NCBI GenBank assembly: GCA_037367405.1
Contig: JAZKJV010008264.1
Coordinates: 310,001-374,000, forward strand
Direction of reading: 5' to 3'
DNA from: Ottelia alismoides
Taxonomy: Eukaryota; Streptophyta; Magnoliopsida; Alismatales; Hydrocharitaceae
DNA length: 64,000 bases
A program made the position numbers and the translations under genes. Below are positions 33,761 to 44,324 of the stretch, one piece after another (position 1 is the first letter of the stretch; each line of letters begins with the position of its first letter). The notes under the pieces are model-generated. The model had not been told where the DNA came from, did no database searches, and saw only the letters and a list, made by a program, of their open reading frames with translations.

Positions 33761-35939
33761 AGTATCACGTGTCGAAGCACGTGTCTCACACAGGCAGGGA
33801 CTAAAATGCAAATAAAATAAACATATGGTCCAAGGTACAAATTACCCTAATTAAAAACAACGCACTAAAATATTTACATGACCATTTTGTAAATGCCAAA
33901 AAAGAAGGGGCCTAAGTGAAATTACCCCTATTATTAACGATCGACAGCGAAAGGGGTGCCATATGGAGATCCAACGGCTGTGAACGGTGCACACCCCTTC
34001 GCTGGATCAACGCTCCCGATCTGATCCTCAGATGGATCTACGACTGGAGTCTCTCGCGGATGAATGGACACGATCTAAAATGGACGAGAGATGCGATCGG
34101 ACGGCTGTTGAAGTTCATGGAAGAACTCGACACCGGCGAGGTTCACCGACCCGTGGCGCGCGATGGAAGCCTCCTCAACTGCGACTAGGATAGGAAAATT
34201 GAAGCTAGCAATGCTCTGCAGCGAGTGGTGAGCTCATATTGGGTCGGAGACGTCGGAGGCGCTCCGGCGACGAAGATGGCTCGAAGCTCCTGTGCCTGGA
34301 CCAGTTGGACCGCCAGATGGGGTCCTTAGACCTGCAAACCTACACAGAACAGATCCTGGGTCGAGGGCAAAGTTCCTCAACCCGGTGAGAGGTGAAATCG
34401 GTGATCGAATGAGGTGGGTCGTGGGTCTCCGGCGAGGCGACGGCGGAGGAGACCTAAGATCCTGCTCCGGGGCGAGTCAGGGTGATCGGAGGTGCGTAGA
34501 AGGTGTAGAGGAGTCTCATGAATGTGAATCGAAGGTCGGATGATCAAATGGGTGGTCGGATCAAAGTGAATCGGCCGGCGAAGGCCAGCGACGCAAATTG
34601 GGGATTTCTGAAATTAAGCGAACCTAAGGGGTATCGGGGGTACCTGATGGACGTAGTCGACTGTGCTGGGGCTAAGGAACCTCCTGGGGTCGTTGCCTCT
34701 ATGGCTCGTCGGGGCTAGAGGCTCAGCTCGCTCGGTGGTGGAGCACGACGACGAAGCTCGCCGGATCAGTGGATGGAGCCATTCCCTCCTCACTGCGATA
34801 CTCTCCTCCGATAGCTGTCACTTTAGGGAGAGGAATGGAGGTACTGGGACTGGAAGATGGTGGACAAAGATGCGTCAAATGTGCGGCGGAGAAGAGACTT
34901 TATAATGCTAGGGGTCCGGGAAGATGGGAATCGGGCACGGTCGTCGATGCATGGACCCCTAGGCAGAAGGTCGGGCGAAGGTATCGGATCAACGAGCGTC
35001 AAATGGAGGCTGGGGTTTAGGCGAATGGAAGGCGGATCAACTCGCGAAAAATCTGAGAAATCGGGTCGGGGCGTAGGTCCGCGAAGCAAGTGGTCCTGGG
35101 GGAAGAGTTGACCGGGGGTCAACAATCCCTCGTGGACCAATAGGAAAATTCCATTGATTATTTATTTTGTAAATTCATTTAAAATTAGAAAATGATTTTA
35201 TTTCAAAAAAGTTTGAACATTAAAAATGTTTATTATTTTTCAAATTAATTTTTTGTGATTTTTATTTATTTTTTTTGAAAAATAAATAACGTATTTACAT
35301 TATATTATTAATATATAGAGGTATATATACATATGTATTTTTTATTTTTATTTTTAATGTTTTATTTTTGTATATTTATTCCAATTTTATATTTTATTTA
35401 TTTACAACATAAAATTTGAAATAAGAATGTATTTTTATTTTATTTTTATGATGTATTTACATTAGTTAAATAAATAGATTTATATACATATGTACATGGT
35501 ATATATACAAGGTGGGAAATGAATTTTATTATTTTTCTTTTATTTTTATTTTTCTGATTTTTATTTTATTTTTATAAATATGTACATAATATAATAAATA
35601 CCTTTTTATTTTTGTTTTGAGAAAAATAAAATTATTTATATACATAGGTGTATGTGCAAGCATGATTGACCTTATCTCTCTCTACTTGGTTTCTTTTGCG
35701 GTCAGGCCCATGCTGAGCCCTCCCTTGGGATTAGGTCACTCAATATTTATTCTAAATATTTCCCTCTTTTTCTTTTATTTCTTTATTCCTTTATTTTTAC
35801 ACAAAAACATGCTAATTATGCCTAAATACATGATGCATGCATTTTGACAATTTATGGTATTTACAGGTATTTACATGGCATTTTGCTGAGATTTCTAGCT
35901 AAAATAAAAGAATAAAGAGTGATGAATGGGGATTCATTA

Positions 35940-36659
35940 GTATATTATGCATTTTTAGTATATAAAGACGATATCATTTGTTGCAATTTATACGTTATAT
36001 TTGAATTTGTGCTGAATGTCATTTGTATTTCTATATAATTAGTGACGTTGCATATACCAATGCTTATCCATTGTTATATTCAAAATCTTAGTTAATCATA
36101 GTTAATCTGAAGTATAAAAACTAACTTCACAATGGATATTGTTAATCTTTTTTAATAAAATACGCTATGATAATGGATTTGTTAAAAATCATCATATATC
36201 CATTTTATTATAGTATTCTCTGCTCTGCATAGTTCCATGAAATTTTTTATTGTAAATACCTGATCATGGTATCAAATGATCACATAAAATTTCCCTATCT
36301 GTGATGTTAATGTCTAACATATAACATGTTATTTTCTTGCAAAATAAATTTGTTACACATAATTAGAATCACTTGTCATTTCAATAAGTTATTCGGTTGT
36401 TTTTAAAAACGTAACCTTCCCAATCTATAATCTATAATTATATTTATGTTAATAAGAGTATTTAAACATACATACATATACATGTGTATATTAAATTAAA
36501 TCAGTATAAAAAGATAGCATTCTAATTTTTAATTAATGTTAATATTCATTTGACAATAAATTCCTCCAAGTCTCGTCTCGGTTCCAATATTTTTATAAAA
36601 ACAATAACGCAATCTACGAGGCGTCAAACCTAAAAGGGACCCGGCAAAGCCACCGCCTG
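35940..36659. other. AT-rich intergenic DNA upstream of the Cdc20-like gene
   Basis: No open frame of note and no recognisable repeat. It runs from the end of the Athila-2 LTR to the TATA box and should contain the upstream promoter of the gene at 36816. Confidence 0.6.
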
Positions 36660-36667
36660 TATATAAA
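36660..36667 (+). promoter_or_regulatory. Probable TATA box of the Cdc20-like gene
   Basis: TATATAAA lies about 150 bases before the start codon, just downstream of a GC-richer stretch (36620-36659). A transcription start about 30 bases further on would put the CT-rich tract in the 5' untranslated region. Confidence 0.55.
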
Positions 36668-36697
36668 TGTTGAATAGCAGACGCCAATTTCCTCGTA

Positions 36698-36800
36698 CTC
36701 TCTCTCTCTCTCTCTCTCTCTCTTGCCCTAACTCTCTCTCTCTGGTGGCTCTCTCTCGCGCGCTCTCTGCTCTGTCTCTGGTGGCTCTCTCGCGCGCGCG
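36698..36800 (+). repeat. CT-rich microsatellite leader
   Basis: A pure TC run (about 36699-36723) is followed by CTCTC and GCGCGC blocks up to about 36802. Pyrimidine-rich 5' leaders are common in plant genes. The ATG at 36667 lies at the TATA box, before any likely start site, so its small frame is not expected to be translated. Confidence 0.75.
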
Positions 36801-36815
36801 CACTCGTTCTCTGGA

Positions 36816-38081
36816 ATGTTGTGGATGGAGCTTTCTCGCGCGGGCGGGGGAGGAGGAGGAGACCGGTTTATTCCGCTGAGACTTAAAGGCGACGAACTCG
36901 ACGTGCCGAGGGAGGAGGATCTCAGGGGTTCCCTTTACGCGCGCCTTCTCGCCGACTGTCTTGGACTGAGGAGGAGGAGTATTCTTCGCTACAACACCAA
37001 CCCTACTTTACAACCCTGGCGGGGAGATGAAGAAGGTCTACGAGAAAAACGTCCCCGTTTGGCATTGGATTCGATCCTTGACGCTCCCGACTTGGTCGAC
37101 GTGCCCTATGCCAGTCTTCTCCACTGGGGTGAGCCCGCTCTAGCCGTCGCCCTCTCCAGTGTCATCTATATTGCTCCGACCTCCGATCTTAGCAATAACC
37201 AAGACCTCGTCTCTCTGGACGAGGCCACGTACGGACGCGTCACGAGCATCTCTTGGGCGCCCGGCGGCCGCCACCTTGCCTTTGCCTTGTCCAAGACCCA
37301 GGAGGTCCAGGTGTGGGACCCGCATGCTGCACGCCTTCTCAGGACGATTCAAAGCGGCATCAGCTACGATGGTTTCGCCGGGTCCATGGCCTGGAACGAC
37401 GACGGCCACCTTCTGACCTTGGGCGCTACGGATTCCTCCATCTCTAACATCGACATGCGGGCACGGCGACCGGTGATCAACAACTATCCAAGGGCCCGTC
37501 GAGGCGGAGAGGTCTGTGCTCTGCGATGGTATGCTGGTGTTAGGCTGTTGAGCGGGGCGACCGACGGCGTTGCTCATGTATGGGACTTGAGGACCTCTAG
37601 GAGCCACCTCCACAGGTTGCGCGGCCACTCTGGATCTGTGAAGGCCGCCACTTGGTGTCCATTTGACAGGAACGTCTTAGTTACTGCGGGGACGGGGATG
37701 CCTGATAGCGAGGACACGACTTCTACGATCAAGTTCTGGCGTGTTTATGACGGATCTCTGATGGGTTCTATAGCCACCGACTCTGGGGTTTGGGGTTTGG
37801 AATGGGATGATGACAGAAGGGAACTGATCAGTGCTATGGGAAAGGGCACTCTGCTTTCTTGGGGTTTCAGCTCAAAAAAGAAGATGCATGAAATGGATAC
37901 CGGGTTGTTGTCTCCCATTGCGCACCTAACCAAGAGTCCTAATACTGGGAAACTTGCGGCTGTACAATGGGATCCGTCGGAACCAAGGATCAATGTGTGG
38001 AAACTGCAGCAGCAATCACATGCAACACTGAAACGTCGAGCACCTTCAGGCATCTTTCGTAGCCCCTCTGTGATCAGGTGA
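36816..38081 (+). CDS. CDC20: Cdc20/Fizzy-like APC/C activator, single exon
   Basis: A 421-residue WD40 protein of the Cdc20/Cdh1 family, which recruits substrates to the anaphase-promoting complex ubiquitin ligase. A C-box (DRFIPLR, residues 16-22) and a C-terminal Ile-Arg tail (420-421) are the two motifs that dock activators on APC/C, and both are intact. After the C-box come the conserved ...RRRSILRYNT... segment (about 58-67, like NRTRILAF in plant Cdc20) and the LDAPDL start of the propeller (about 89-94). WD repeats follow; clear ones end in VQVWDP, AHVWDL, IKFWRV and INVWKL. The part before the C-box is only 15 residues, against several dozen in typical plant Cdc20, and I see no KEN box. 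The first ATG is used; Met4 has the better context. The coding region is GC-rich and has no intron, which suggests a retrocopy or an intron-free paralogue. There are no stops, so it could be functional. Confidence 0.9.
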   Translation: MLWMELSRAGGGGGGDRFIPLRLKGDELDVPREEDLRGSLYARLLADCLGLRRRSILRYNTNPTLQPWRGDEEGLREKRPRLALDSILDAPDLVDVPYASLLHWGEPALAVALSSVIYIAPTSDLSNNQDLVSLDEATYGRVTSISWAPGGRHLAFALSKTQEVQVWDPHAARLLRTIQSGISYDGFAGSMAWNDDGHLLTLGATDSSISNIDMRARRPVINNYPRARRGGEVCALRWYAGVRLLSGATDGVAHVWDLRTSRSHLHRLRGHSGSVKAATWCPFDRNVLVTAGTGMPDSEDTTSTIKFWRVYDGSLMGSIATDSGVWGLEWDDDRRELISAMGKGTLLSWGFSSKKKMHEMDTGLLSPIAHLTKSPNTGKLAAVQWDPSEPRINVWKLQQQSHATLKRRAPSGIFRSPSVIR

Positions 38082-39774
38082 CATGTACCGAACCTGCATG
38101 CACATATTTTGTCTGCAACTAACTAAATATCTTGCTAACTAACTAAATTTCCACCAACCAAGTGAACGTAATTAAGAAGAACCATGAAAAACTGGAGCTC
38201 CTATTAGTTCAATTAGCTCGTTGTAAAGATAGTGCTATTATGCAAAACATCATTTAAGTACCTATCATGTAAATGTTACAGACTGCACAAGGATTTGAAA
38301 GATCCATTGATACGTAAAACAACTGATCACTAATAACTGCTTCGGAATTCACTTTTCAGGAAAATTAGTAGGAGAATAATCATACTTGAGGCCATTAAAA
38401 ACGTCTGTAATGACTAATGAGTGCCACCTAAAATGTCTCTAACTAAGCGGCTGCACAATCACACTCCTATATCTTCCATGCTAGCATCTTCTGTTTGTAT
38501 CGCATATTCACATGTAAATTCCAAGCTTCATCATCTTTCTGTGAGCATGCTCTTTACACCATACTAGTTGTTATTCACTGTAGTTTCCATGACTGATTGC
38601 AGCTGAAATCATCTGTATTATAATGATAACATCGACATACTTTTTGATGCTTCGTATAGCCTAGGTTAAAAAAAATATTGTGAGCCTGTACAGTGATCCT
38701 CAACCCTTACCTTAAATAGGCCTCTTAAAACTTCCAATTAAAATCTTAGCAATGCATCACTTAAATTTCTTTTGAATTAAAGAAATGAGCGATAACTGGA
38801 GATTTAATCCTTGCATATTTCTTATTCAAACTGGTTTTACTGCCATAATATACCAGTGCATTAAACTTGCTCGCATATATTATATAACTTCCACGAAGAT
38901 ACATGCTGCATTGCTTTGGTTTATTGTTTTTTTGTTTCGTATACCAATTTTCAACTTTTTACTGTCTGCAGATGGGTTTGTCTTGTTTTTTTCCTTTCTG
39001 TAGACTCCATTATACCATCCCTATGAACTATATAAGAATGTCAGCAGCCATATTCTTTTAGTTGTCGATCTTTGTGTTTGAATGATTCTACTATTCTTTC
39101 ACCTTTTTCTTGATTTATATGCAATTATTCTTTCCTCTAACACCGTCCTCTTGCTGATCTTCTACTTTACAGCTTATTCTTTATACGTCTTTATATTTGT
39201 TTTAGTTCGGATGCCTTGTCTATATTTCTCAAACAAATGCAATGTTACTATGAAGTTGTAATCACCTATTTTTAGAAGCTTCTCTTTTCTTGACATCTTG
39301 GGCTTCTTTCTTTGTCATCCATGGGCAACAACTGAGGTACGTATTTATTTCCAAATTAGTCTTATAGTATGGAACATGTTAGAGCATAGATTCTTGTTCT
39401 CAATTTTACCATTCATTCTACTTTTCAGTATCACACTCAACAATTAATATTGCTTCTGTTTCTGACCTTGGGCTCCCTTAATGCTGGTCTTGATTGTTCC
39501 ATAAATCATGCCAGATCTTAATAAATCAATCTTGCCTTATTTCTCTTCTATAAAACTTTCAATTTTTACTGTTTTTTTGACACAATTGGTTCTATGTATC
39601 TGTTTTTTTTGCACTATTATGAAATGGACAGGACGTCATGCTTCTATTGTTACAATATAAATCATGTAGACATCTGCCTAAAGCTGTTGCTGTTCTGATA
39701 TTGAACATGCCCCCAGAATTTATTGCTGATTACACTGAAGGTTCACATTTAAAGTAACAGAGTACTCTTTCACC
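38082..39774. other. Downstream and intergenic DNA without a clear gene
   Basis: AT-rich, intron-like sequence. One short piece (39632-39750, plus) is open for about 35 codons after a CAG acceptor-like trinucleotide, but I recognise no family. Nothing else is supportable. Confidence 0.5.
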
Positions 39775-39995
39775 AAATGAAAAAGAGGAAGTAGTGATGT
39801 TGGGAAGTGCTGAGGAGGTGGGGAGAGAGGGGGTGGGGGTTGAGGGAAGCGTGGAGAGGGAGGAAGGCATCTGAAAGAGAGAGTAGTGGGAGGAGAAGTG
39901 GTAAGGGATGAAAGTGAGAGGAGAGAGAGGGGGTGAGGGACGTGTATAGAGAGAGGAAAGTAGTGGGACAAGAAGGGGTAAGGGAGGCATAGACA
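39775..39995 (+). repeat. Purine-rich low-complexity tract
   Basis: The plus strand is almost entirely A and G for about 220 bases (GAGAG, GGGGG, GAAAG words). Its reverse complement gives long Ser/Pro/Leu-rich frames (39720-40232, minus) which are artefacts of composition. Confidence 0.75.
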
Positions 39996-40685
39996 CATAG
40001 TAGGTGGTGGTGGGGGTGATTGTACGAAGGCGCATCGTCTTCGATAGCGTATGGTGCACATATTTGGTTGCCAAACAAGAGAGCTCCTTTCTGGGGAGTG
40101 CATGGATTCCTTCTTTTGTTCTTTTGAAGTGGCATTATCCATTAAGATTGTGTTTGCAAGGGTATAATGTTGTGGTGGAAGGATGAGGCTTGAGTTGAGG
40201 TAGGGTAAGGGAAATTGAGCTGCGAGGAACATATGATGGTTCTTGTGAGCTGCTTATTGGAGAGGGGAGGCATCATGAGAGGGGATGCATCAACACATGT
40301 TTGATAGGAGTCATCTCACTCGGTTACACCAACATTGTGTGTGGTGGTCAAGATAGGAGGGCTTATCAATTGTTTGCTGTGAAGCTCTTCCCTGGGAGAT
40401 GTGATTCCTTCGTCAAGGTGTTTAGCCTACCTTCACATGGTATGCAAACGTCGATGTTTCTTTTCTTAGAGGCATTACAATGTTTCTTTTAATTGGAACT
40501 TTTGTGTTGTAGCGGCTTTTGTTGGTTAGAGATTGAGGTTTGTCCCCTACGAAGAGGCTTCGATGTTGGTACAAGGTGTTTGGACCTTCATTCTTATCAA
40601 GGGAGTGGGGCAGTGAGGTTGTTTAAGTTGGTGGTTGTGTAAAAAGCGGGGTTTAGGTGGCAGGGGCTTTCCCCACGGTTTCTCA
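39996..40685 (+). other. Leader or ORF1 zone of LINE E, unresolved
   Basis: Only short broken frames are present. By position, in front of the endonuclease start, it may be the decayed ORF1 of the LINE, but no zinc knuckle or DUF4283-like segment is clear. Confidence 0.35.
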
Positions 40686-43600
40686 ATGAGCTACTATCAT
40701 GGAATGTTCAGGGTTGGGTCAACTGGAGAAGAGGATGGCAGTTGGTTCCATATTGGTTGTGTAGAAGGTTGATGTGGTTTGCTTGTAGGAGAATGAGATT
40801 GATTCGTGAGATTTTGTGAGATGGAGTTCCACTTCTAGTCCTCATATCACTGATTTCATAGTAGTGTTGGTGAATGGTAGTTTCGAGGGATTGTTGTTGC
40901 TTGGAATGGAGGTCTATTCGACTTGATGAGGTGATTTTGGTTCATTCGACTACGATTGCTTTGGTCAGTAAGGAGGATCAATCTCTCTTTGTGGATACCT
41001 CGTTGTATGGCACCAGTGTTCAGAAAGTCGGTCCAAACGGCCACATATGCAGCCGCATATGCGGATTTGGTCCTCCTATCGCGCCGAGTATGCCAAACTC
41101 GCTCCATATGAGAGTTGTGGGGTATCTATGGTCGAGTAAACCGCATATGCGACCGCATATGCATCCACATATGTAATAGACTTTGAACTTGGTTAGCTGA
41201 AGCAATTGGTCCATGGAATATGCAACATGTTATCCGATTAATGGGATCCATTTTGGGATCCGATTAAGTGGTTTTTAGGGCATTGCCTCGCATGAAACCC
41301 TCTCCCTCAACTTGACGAAAAACCCTTGTATAAACTCTGGACCTTTATCATTTTCAAACATATCTTTTTGGTTCTAGTTTTGCATCATGCCACTTTTAAA
41401 TAAAATTTTAGTTTGCATAGATTTTTTGTAAATGCAAATGTTTCAATGTATACAAATGATCTATTGGATTTCACTGGATAGAATGGATTTCGATCAAATA
41501 AAATTTTATTAGATTTGTATCTTAACAACATTAGATTTGCATCATGACACTGTTAAGTAACGTTTTAGTTTGCATATGTTTTTTTAAATACAACTGTTTC
41601 AATGTATATGAATGATCTATTGGATTTTAGGGGATAGATTGGATTTCAATCAAATAAAATTTTTATCAAATTTGTATCTTTCCAATATTTGATTTGCATC
41701 ATGCTACTTTTAAATAAAATTTCAATTGCATTCATATTTCTTTCATGTTATATTTTTTTTGATACATAAATATCTAATGTTTGAATTTATTATTATATTT
41801 TTATTTTTTTAAAAAAAATAATAGAAACCACATAATTCGCATATGCTTCCGCCTGGCCGCTTACTCACTTTAGAGCGTCTGATCGAATGAATATCGCATA
41901 CTGACTTTCCGAACCCTGTATGCCATTGCGAGGGCTTCTTCGAATGGGTTATTATGGGATGAGCCACGGGTGATTTGGCTAGGTTCTCAGAGATGGCTTG
42001 ACTTGTGGGTGGTGACTTCAATGTCACACTGTATGCGGGGGATATGCCAGGTCGAGAGGATCTCATGATCCCGAGTCTGGTTGTTTTGCTGAAGTGGTGG
42101 AGGAGCTTGCCTTGGAGGTTTTGGATGTGGCAAACTGTAGGTATACGTGGATGAGCATTTCGTCTCGTTCACGTATTAACTGTTTCCTATTGTCTATCGA
42201 GACCTTGAAAATGTTCAGCTTGACAATCGTTACTTACTCTTCATGGGTCGAGATCGGATCATACATTGTTGTGTTTGGATACGTGCAGTGACAGAGGATC
42301 ATCGTCTTATTTCATATTTGAGCATTGTTTGATGTTGGAGGAGGGCTTTTGTGATCTGGTTGTTTCTTTTTGTCTGAGTTGGAGGTAGGTGGATCTGCTA
42401 CTATGAGGTTCACTTTGAAGCTGGTTGCATTGCGACTTAGGTTGACTGTTTAGAAAGGACTCTCGTGTTGCACATGAGTTAAGGAGGAATCAGGCTCAGG
42501 ATGAGATGTTGAGGAGCTGGATGATGAGCTTGTGAGCCATGGGGTGTTTTAGAAGATCCTTGAGGAGAATGATACGAAGAGAGAAATTATGTGGAGACAA
42601 AGGTCACATCAGAAGTTGTTGAAGAAAGGGGATGCAAATACTAGATTCTTTCATGCGGTGGCAAATGACAGGAGGAGAAATTTGGTCCATGCTATCGAGG
42701 TTGGGGGCGAAGAATTTCACGAGGAGGAGGAAGTTGTGAGGGCAGGAAGTAATGGATTATTTCAGGAGCATGAGCTGGCGCTTATGGGTCGATGTGACTG
42801 GGGCCGGGGGTGAGTCGTGTATCTGATCATGTTATAGAGTTTTTGACGAGGTCATTTGTGTTGCTGGAGGTTCGTCAGGATATCTTTGGTTGAATTCAGA
42901 TGGTTGCCTTAGGTTGGATGGCTTCCTTGTTTTCTCCTTCATGGAGTTCTAGCATCTGGTTGCTAAGGAGGTGATGGAGATGGTATCCGAGTTTGCAGAG
43001 GGGAATTATGGCTTTGATCAGATCAACCGATCATTTATCTTTTTGCTTCCTAAGAAGGACGTTGGCGCAACAGTTGATGATAATTGTCCGATTACTCTAT
43101 CTAATGTGATCTATTTGATTATGGCAAAAGTTTTAGCCACTCGTTTGAGATGGGTGCTGAGCACGATCATCTCACTACTTTAGAGTACCTTCTTGTTTGA
43201 TAGGTAGCTCAAGATAGTGTGATTTTGGTTTCTGAGATTGTGGCGAACTAGTGGAGTAAAGCTAGGGAGTTCTATGGAAGGTTGACTTCTCTAAGGCCTA
43301 TGGCCGTGTAGATTGGCGATTCCTTTGGGCATCGATGTTAAGACGTGATTTTTCTAGTAGGCGGATTTCGTGGATGAAGAGATGCGTCATGGCCGCGTCT
43401 TGTGCTGTTCTTGTGAATGGGCAACTGAGGGGTGGGGGGTTACTTCTCATTGCAGCGTGAAGTTCGTCAATGATTCCCTCTAGCTCCCTATCTTGGATGG
43501 GCACTCATTCTTTCATCAATTTAGATTTGAACTCTCAGATTAACGATTGAAGGAGCTTTTGGTGTTCGCTTGAAGAGCATGATAATGTGGCTGGACCCTC

Positions 43601-44130
43601 CGAGGGACGGGATTGCTGGAGCTAGTGAGAGGGAATCTTTTTGGTTGGCAAGGCTTACGGGGCTTTGAAAGTCCCAATGACTTTTGACCATGGAGGGTGC
43701 GCAACAGACTGCAGAAAGATCTGGAAGTGGAAAGTTCCGACTTGCATGAAGGCCTTTTTAATGGCTGTTTAGGAAGGGGTGAATGTTGACTAGGGTCAGA
43801 TTTGTGTGGTTTGTTCAGACGGTTGATCCCACGCTCTCTTGTTGTTAGGAGGATGTGGAGGTTGCATATCACCTTTTCTTCAAATGCGGGAGCTCTTTGG
43901 AAGCCTGACCTATTTGGGAATCAGGCTGCGCTCATTGATGGTATGTTTGGTTTTTGGGATTCTATTGGGACAACTTGGAATGGCACAAAGGAGAGATTGG
44001 GGTGTGTTACAACGATTTAGGCGCTTTGGTTAGTCAGAAATGGCGTGGTGTTTCGCCAGGATTGTTTAGTGGTGAAAATGTTCTCACATGCTAGGGCGCT
44101 GGTTGGGAGTTGGAACTTCTAATTTTTGCT
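40686..44130 (+). pseudogene. LINE E: decayed plant L1-type ORF2
   Basis: Read across stops and frameshifts, the plus strand shows ORF2 domains in order. The endonuclease start is a LLSWNVQGW motif near 40690. The endonuclease resumes after a hAT insert with GGDFNVT near 42010. The linker has a KLLKKGDANTRFFH motif near 42610. RT begins with INRSFIFLLPKKD near 43020 and SNVIYLIMAKVLATRL near 43105. Zinc-finger-RVT-like sequence lies near 43700-43900. Stops are frequent, so no functional enzyme remains. The 3' end is about 44130 and no poly(A) is recognisable. It faces the minus-strand LINE D tail to tail. Confidence 0.82.
41014..41918. mobile_element. Non-autonomous hAT element inside LINE E
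   Basis: The left end CAGTGTTCAGAAAGTC and the reverse complement of the right end CAGGGTTCGGAAAGTC form imperfect terminal inverted repeats (14 of 16). Flanking 8-mers TATGGCAC (41006-41013) and TATGCCAT (41919-41926) agree at six positions, fitting the 8-bp hAT duplication. The element interrupts the LINE endonuclease. Near the left end the hexamer CATATG within GCATATGC repeats many times. There is no transposase frame. Confidence 0.75.
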
Positions 44131-44324
44131 TTATGTTTAACTTGTAACAGACGTGCAATTATTTTTAGTAATTAATAGTGAAGTTTGTGAGCACATACCT
44201 ATACAATGGATACCGGTTTTTCTTTCAAAAAGGGAGGAAACATGCTATGATTTCCACCCAAAATATATTAAAGACGAAGTAAATTTACATGAAGACTTAC
44301 AAAAACCAAGACTCGAGAAGAGTC
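44131..44324. other. Boundary zone between LINEs E and D
   Basis: It holds the 3' ends of both LINEs. A TTTTTCTTTC run near 44218 could be the reversed tail of LINE D. I could not define a target duplication for either element. Confidence 0.4.

Larger units (their letters stand above)
30091..35939 (-). repeat. Athila-2 5' LTR, interrupted by a solo LTR
   Basis: The plus-strand left end TGATGAGCCGAAAT resembles the Athila-1 LTR start TGATTAAGCCGAAAT. The right end GAATAAAGAGTGATGAAT...TTCATTA resembles GAATAAAGATGATGAAAT...TTCATCA. Without the insert at 31256-33760 the LTR is about 3.3 kb, close to the 3.68 kb of Athila-1. The last base pair of the canonical CA end appears mutated. The internal GC-rich block (about 33940-35120) is present as in Athila-1. 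Confidence 0.85.

Noticed and set aside
37140..37628. 162-codon minus frame
   Set aside because: It is the mirror of the GC-rich Cdc20-like coding region.
39632..39750. Possible isolated exon (about 35 codons after CAG)
   Set aside because: No recognisable protein family, no partner exons and no clear donor site; chance is the simplest explanation.
39720..40232. 170-codon Ser/Pro/Leu-rich minus frame
   Set aside because: It is the complement of the purine-rich tract; composition alone keeps it open.
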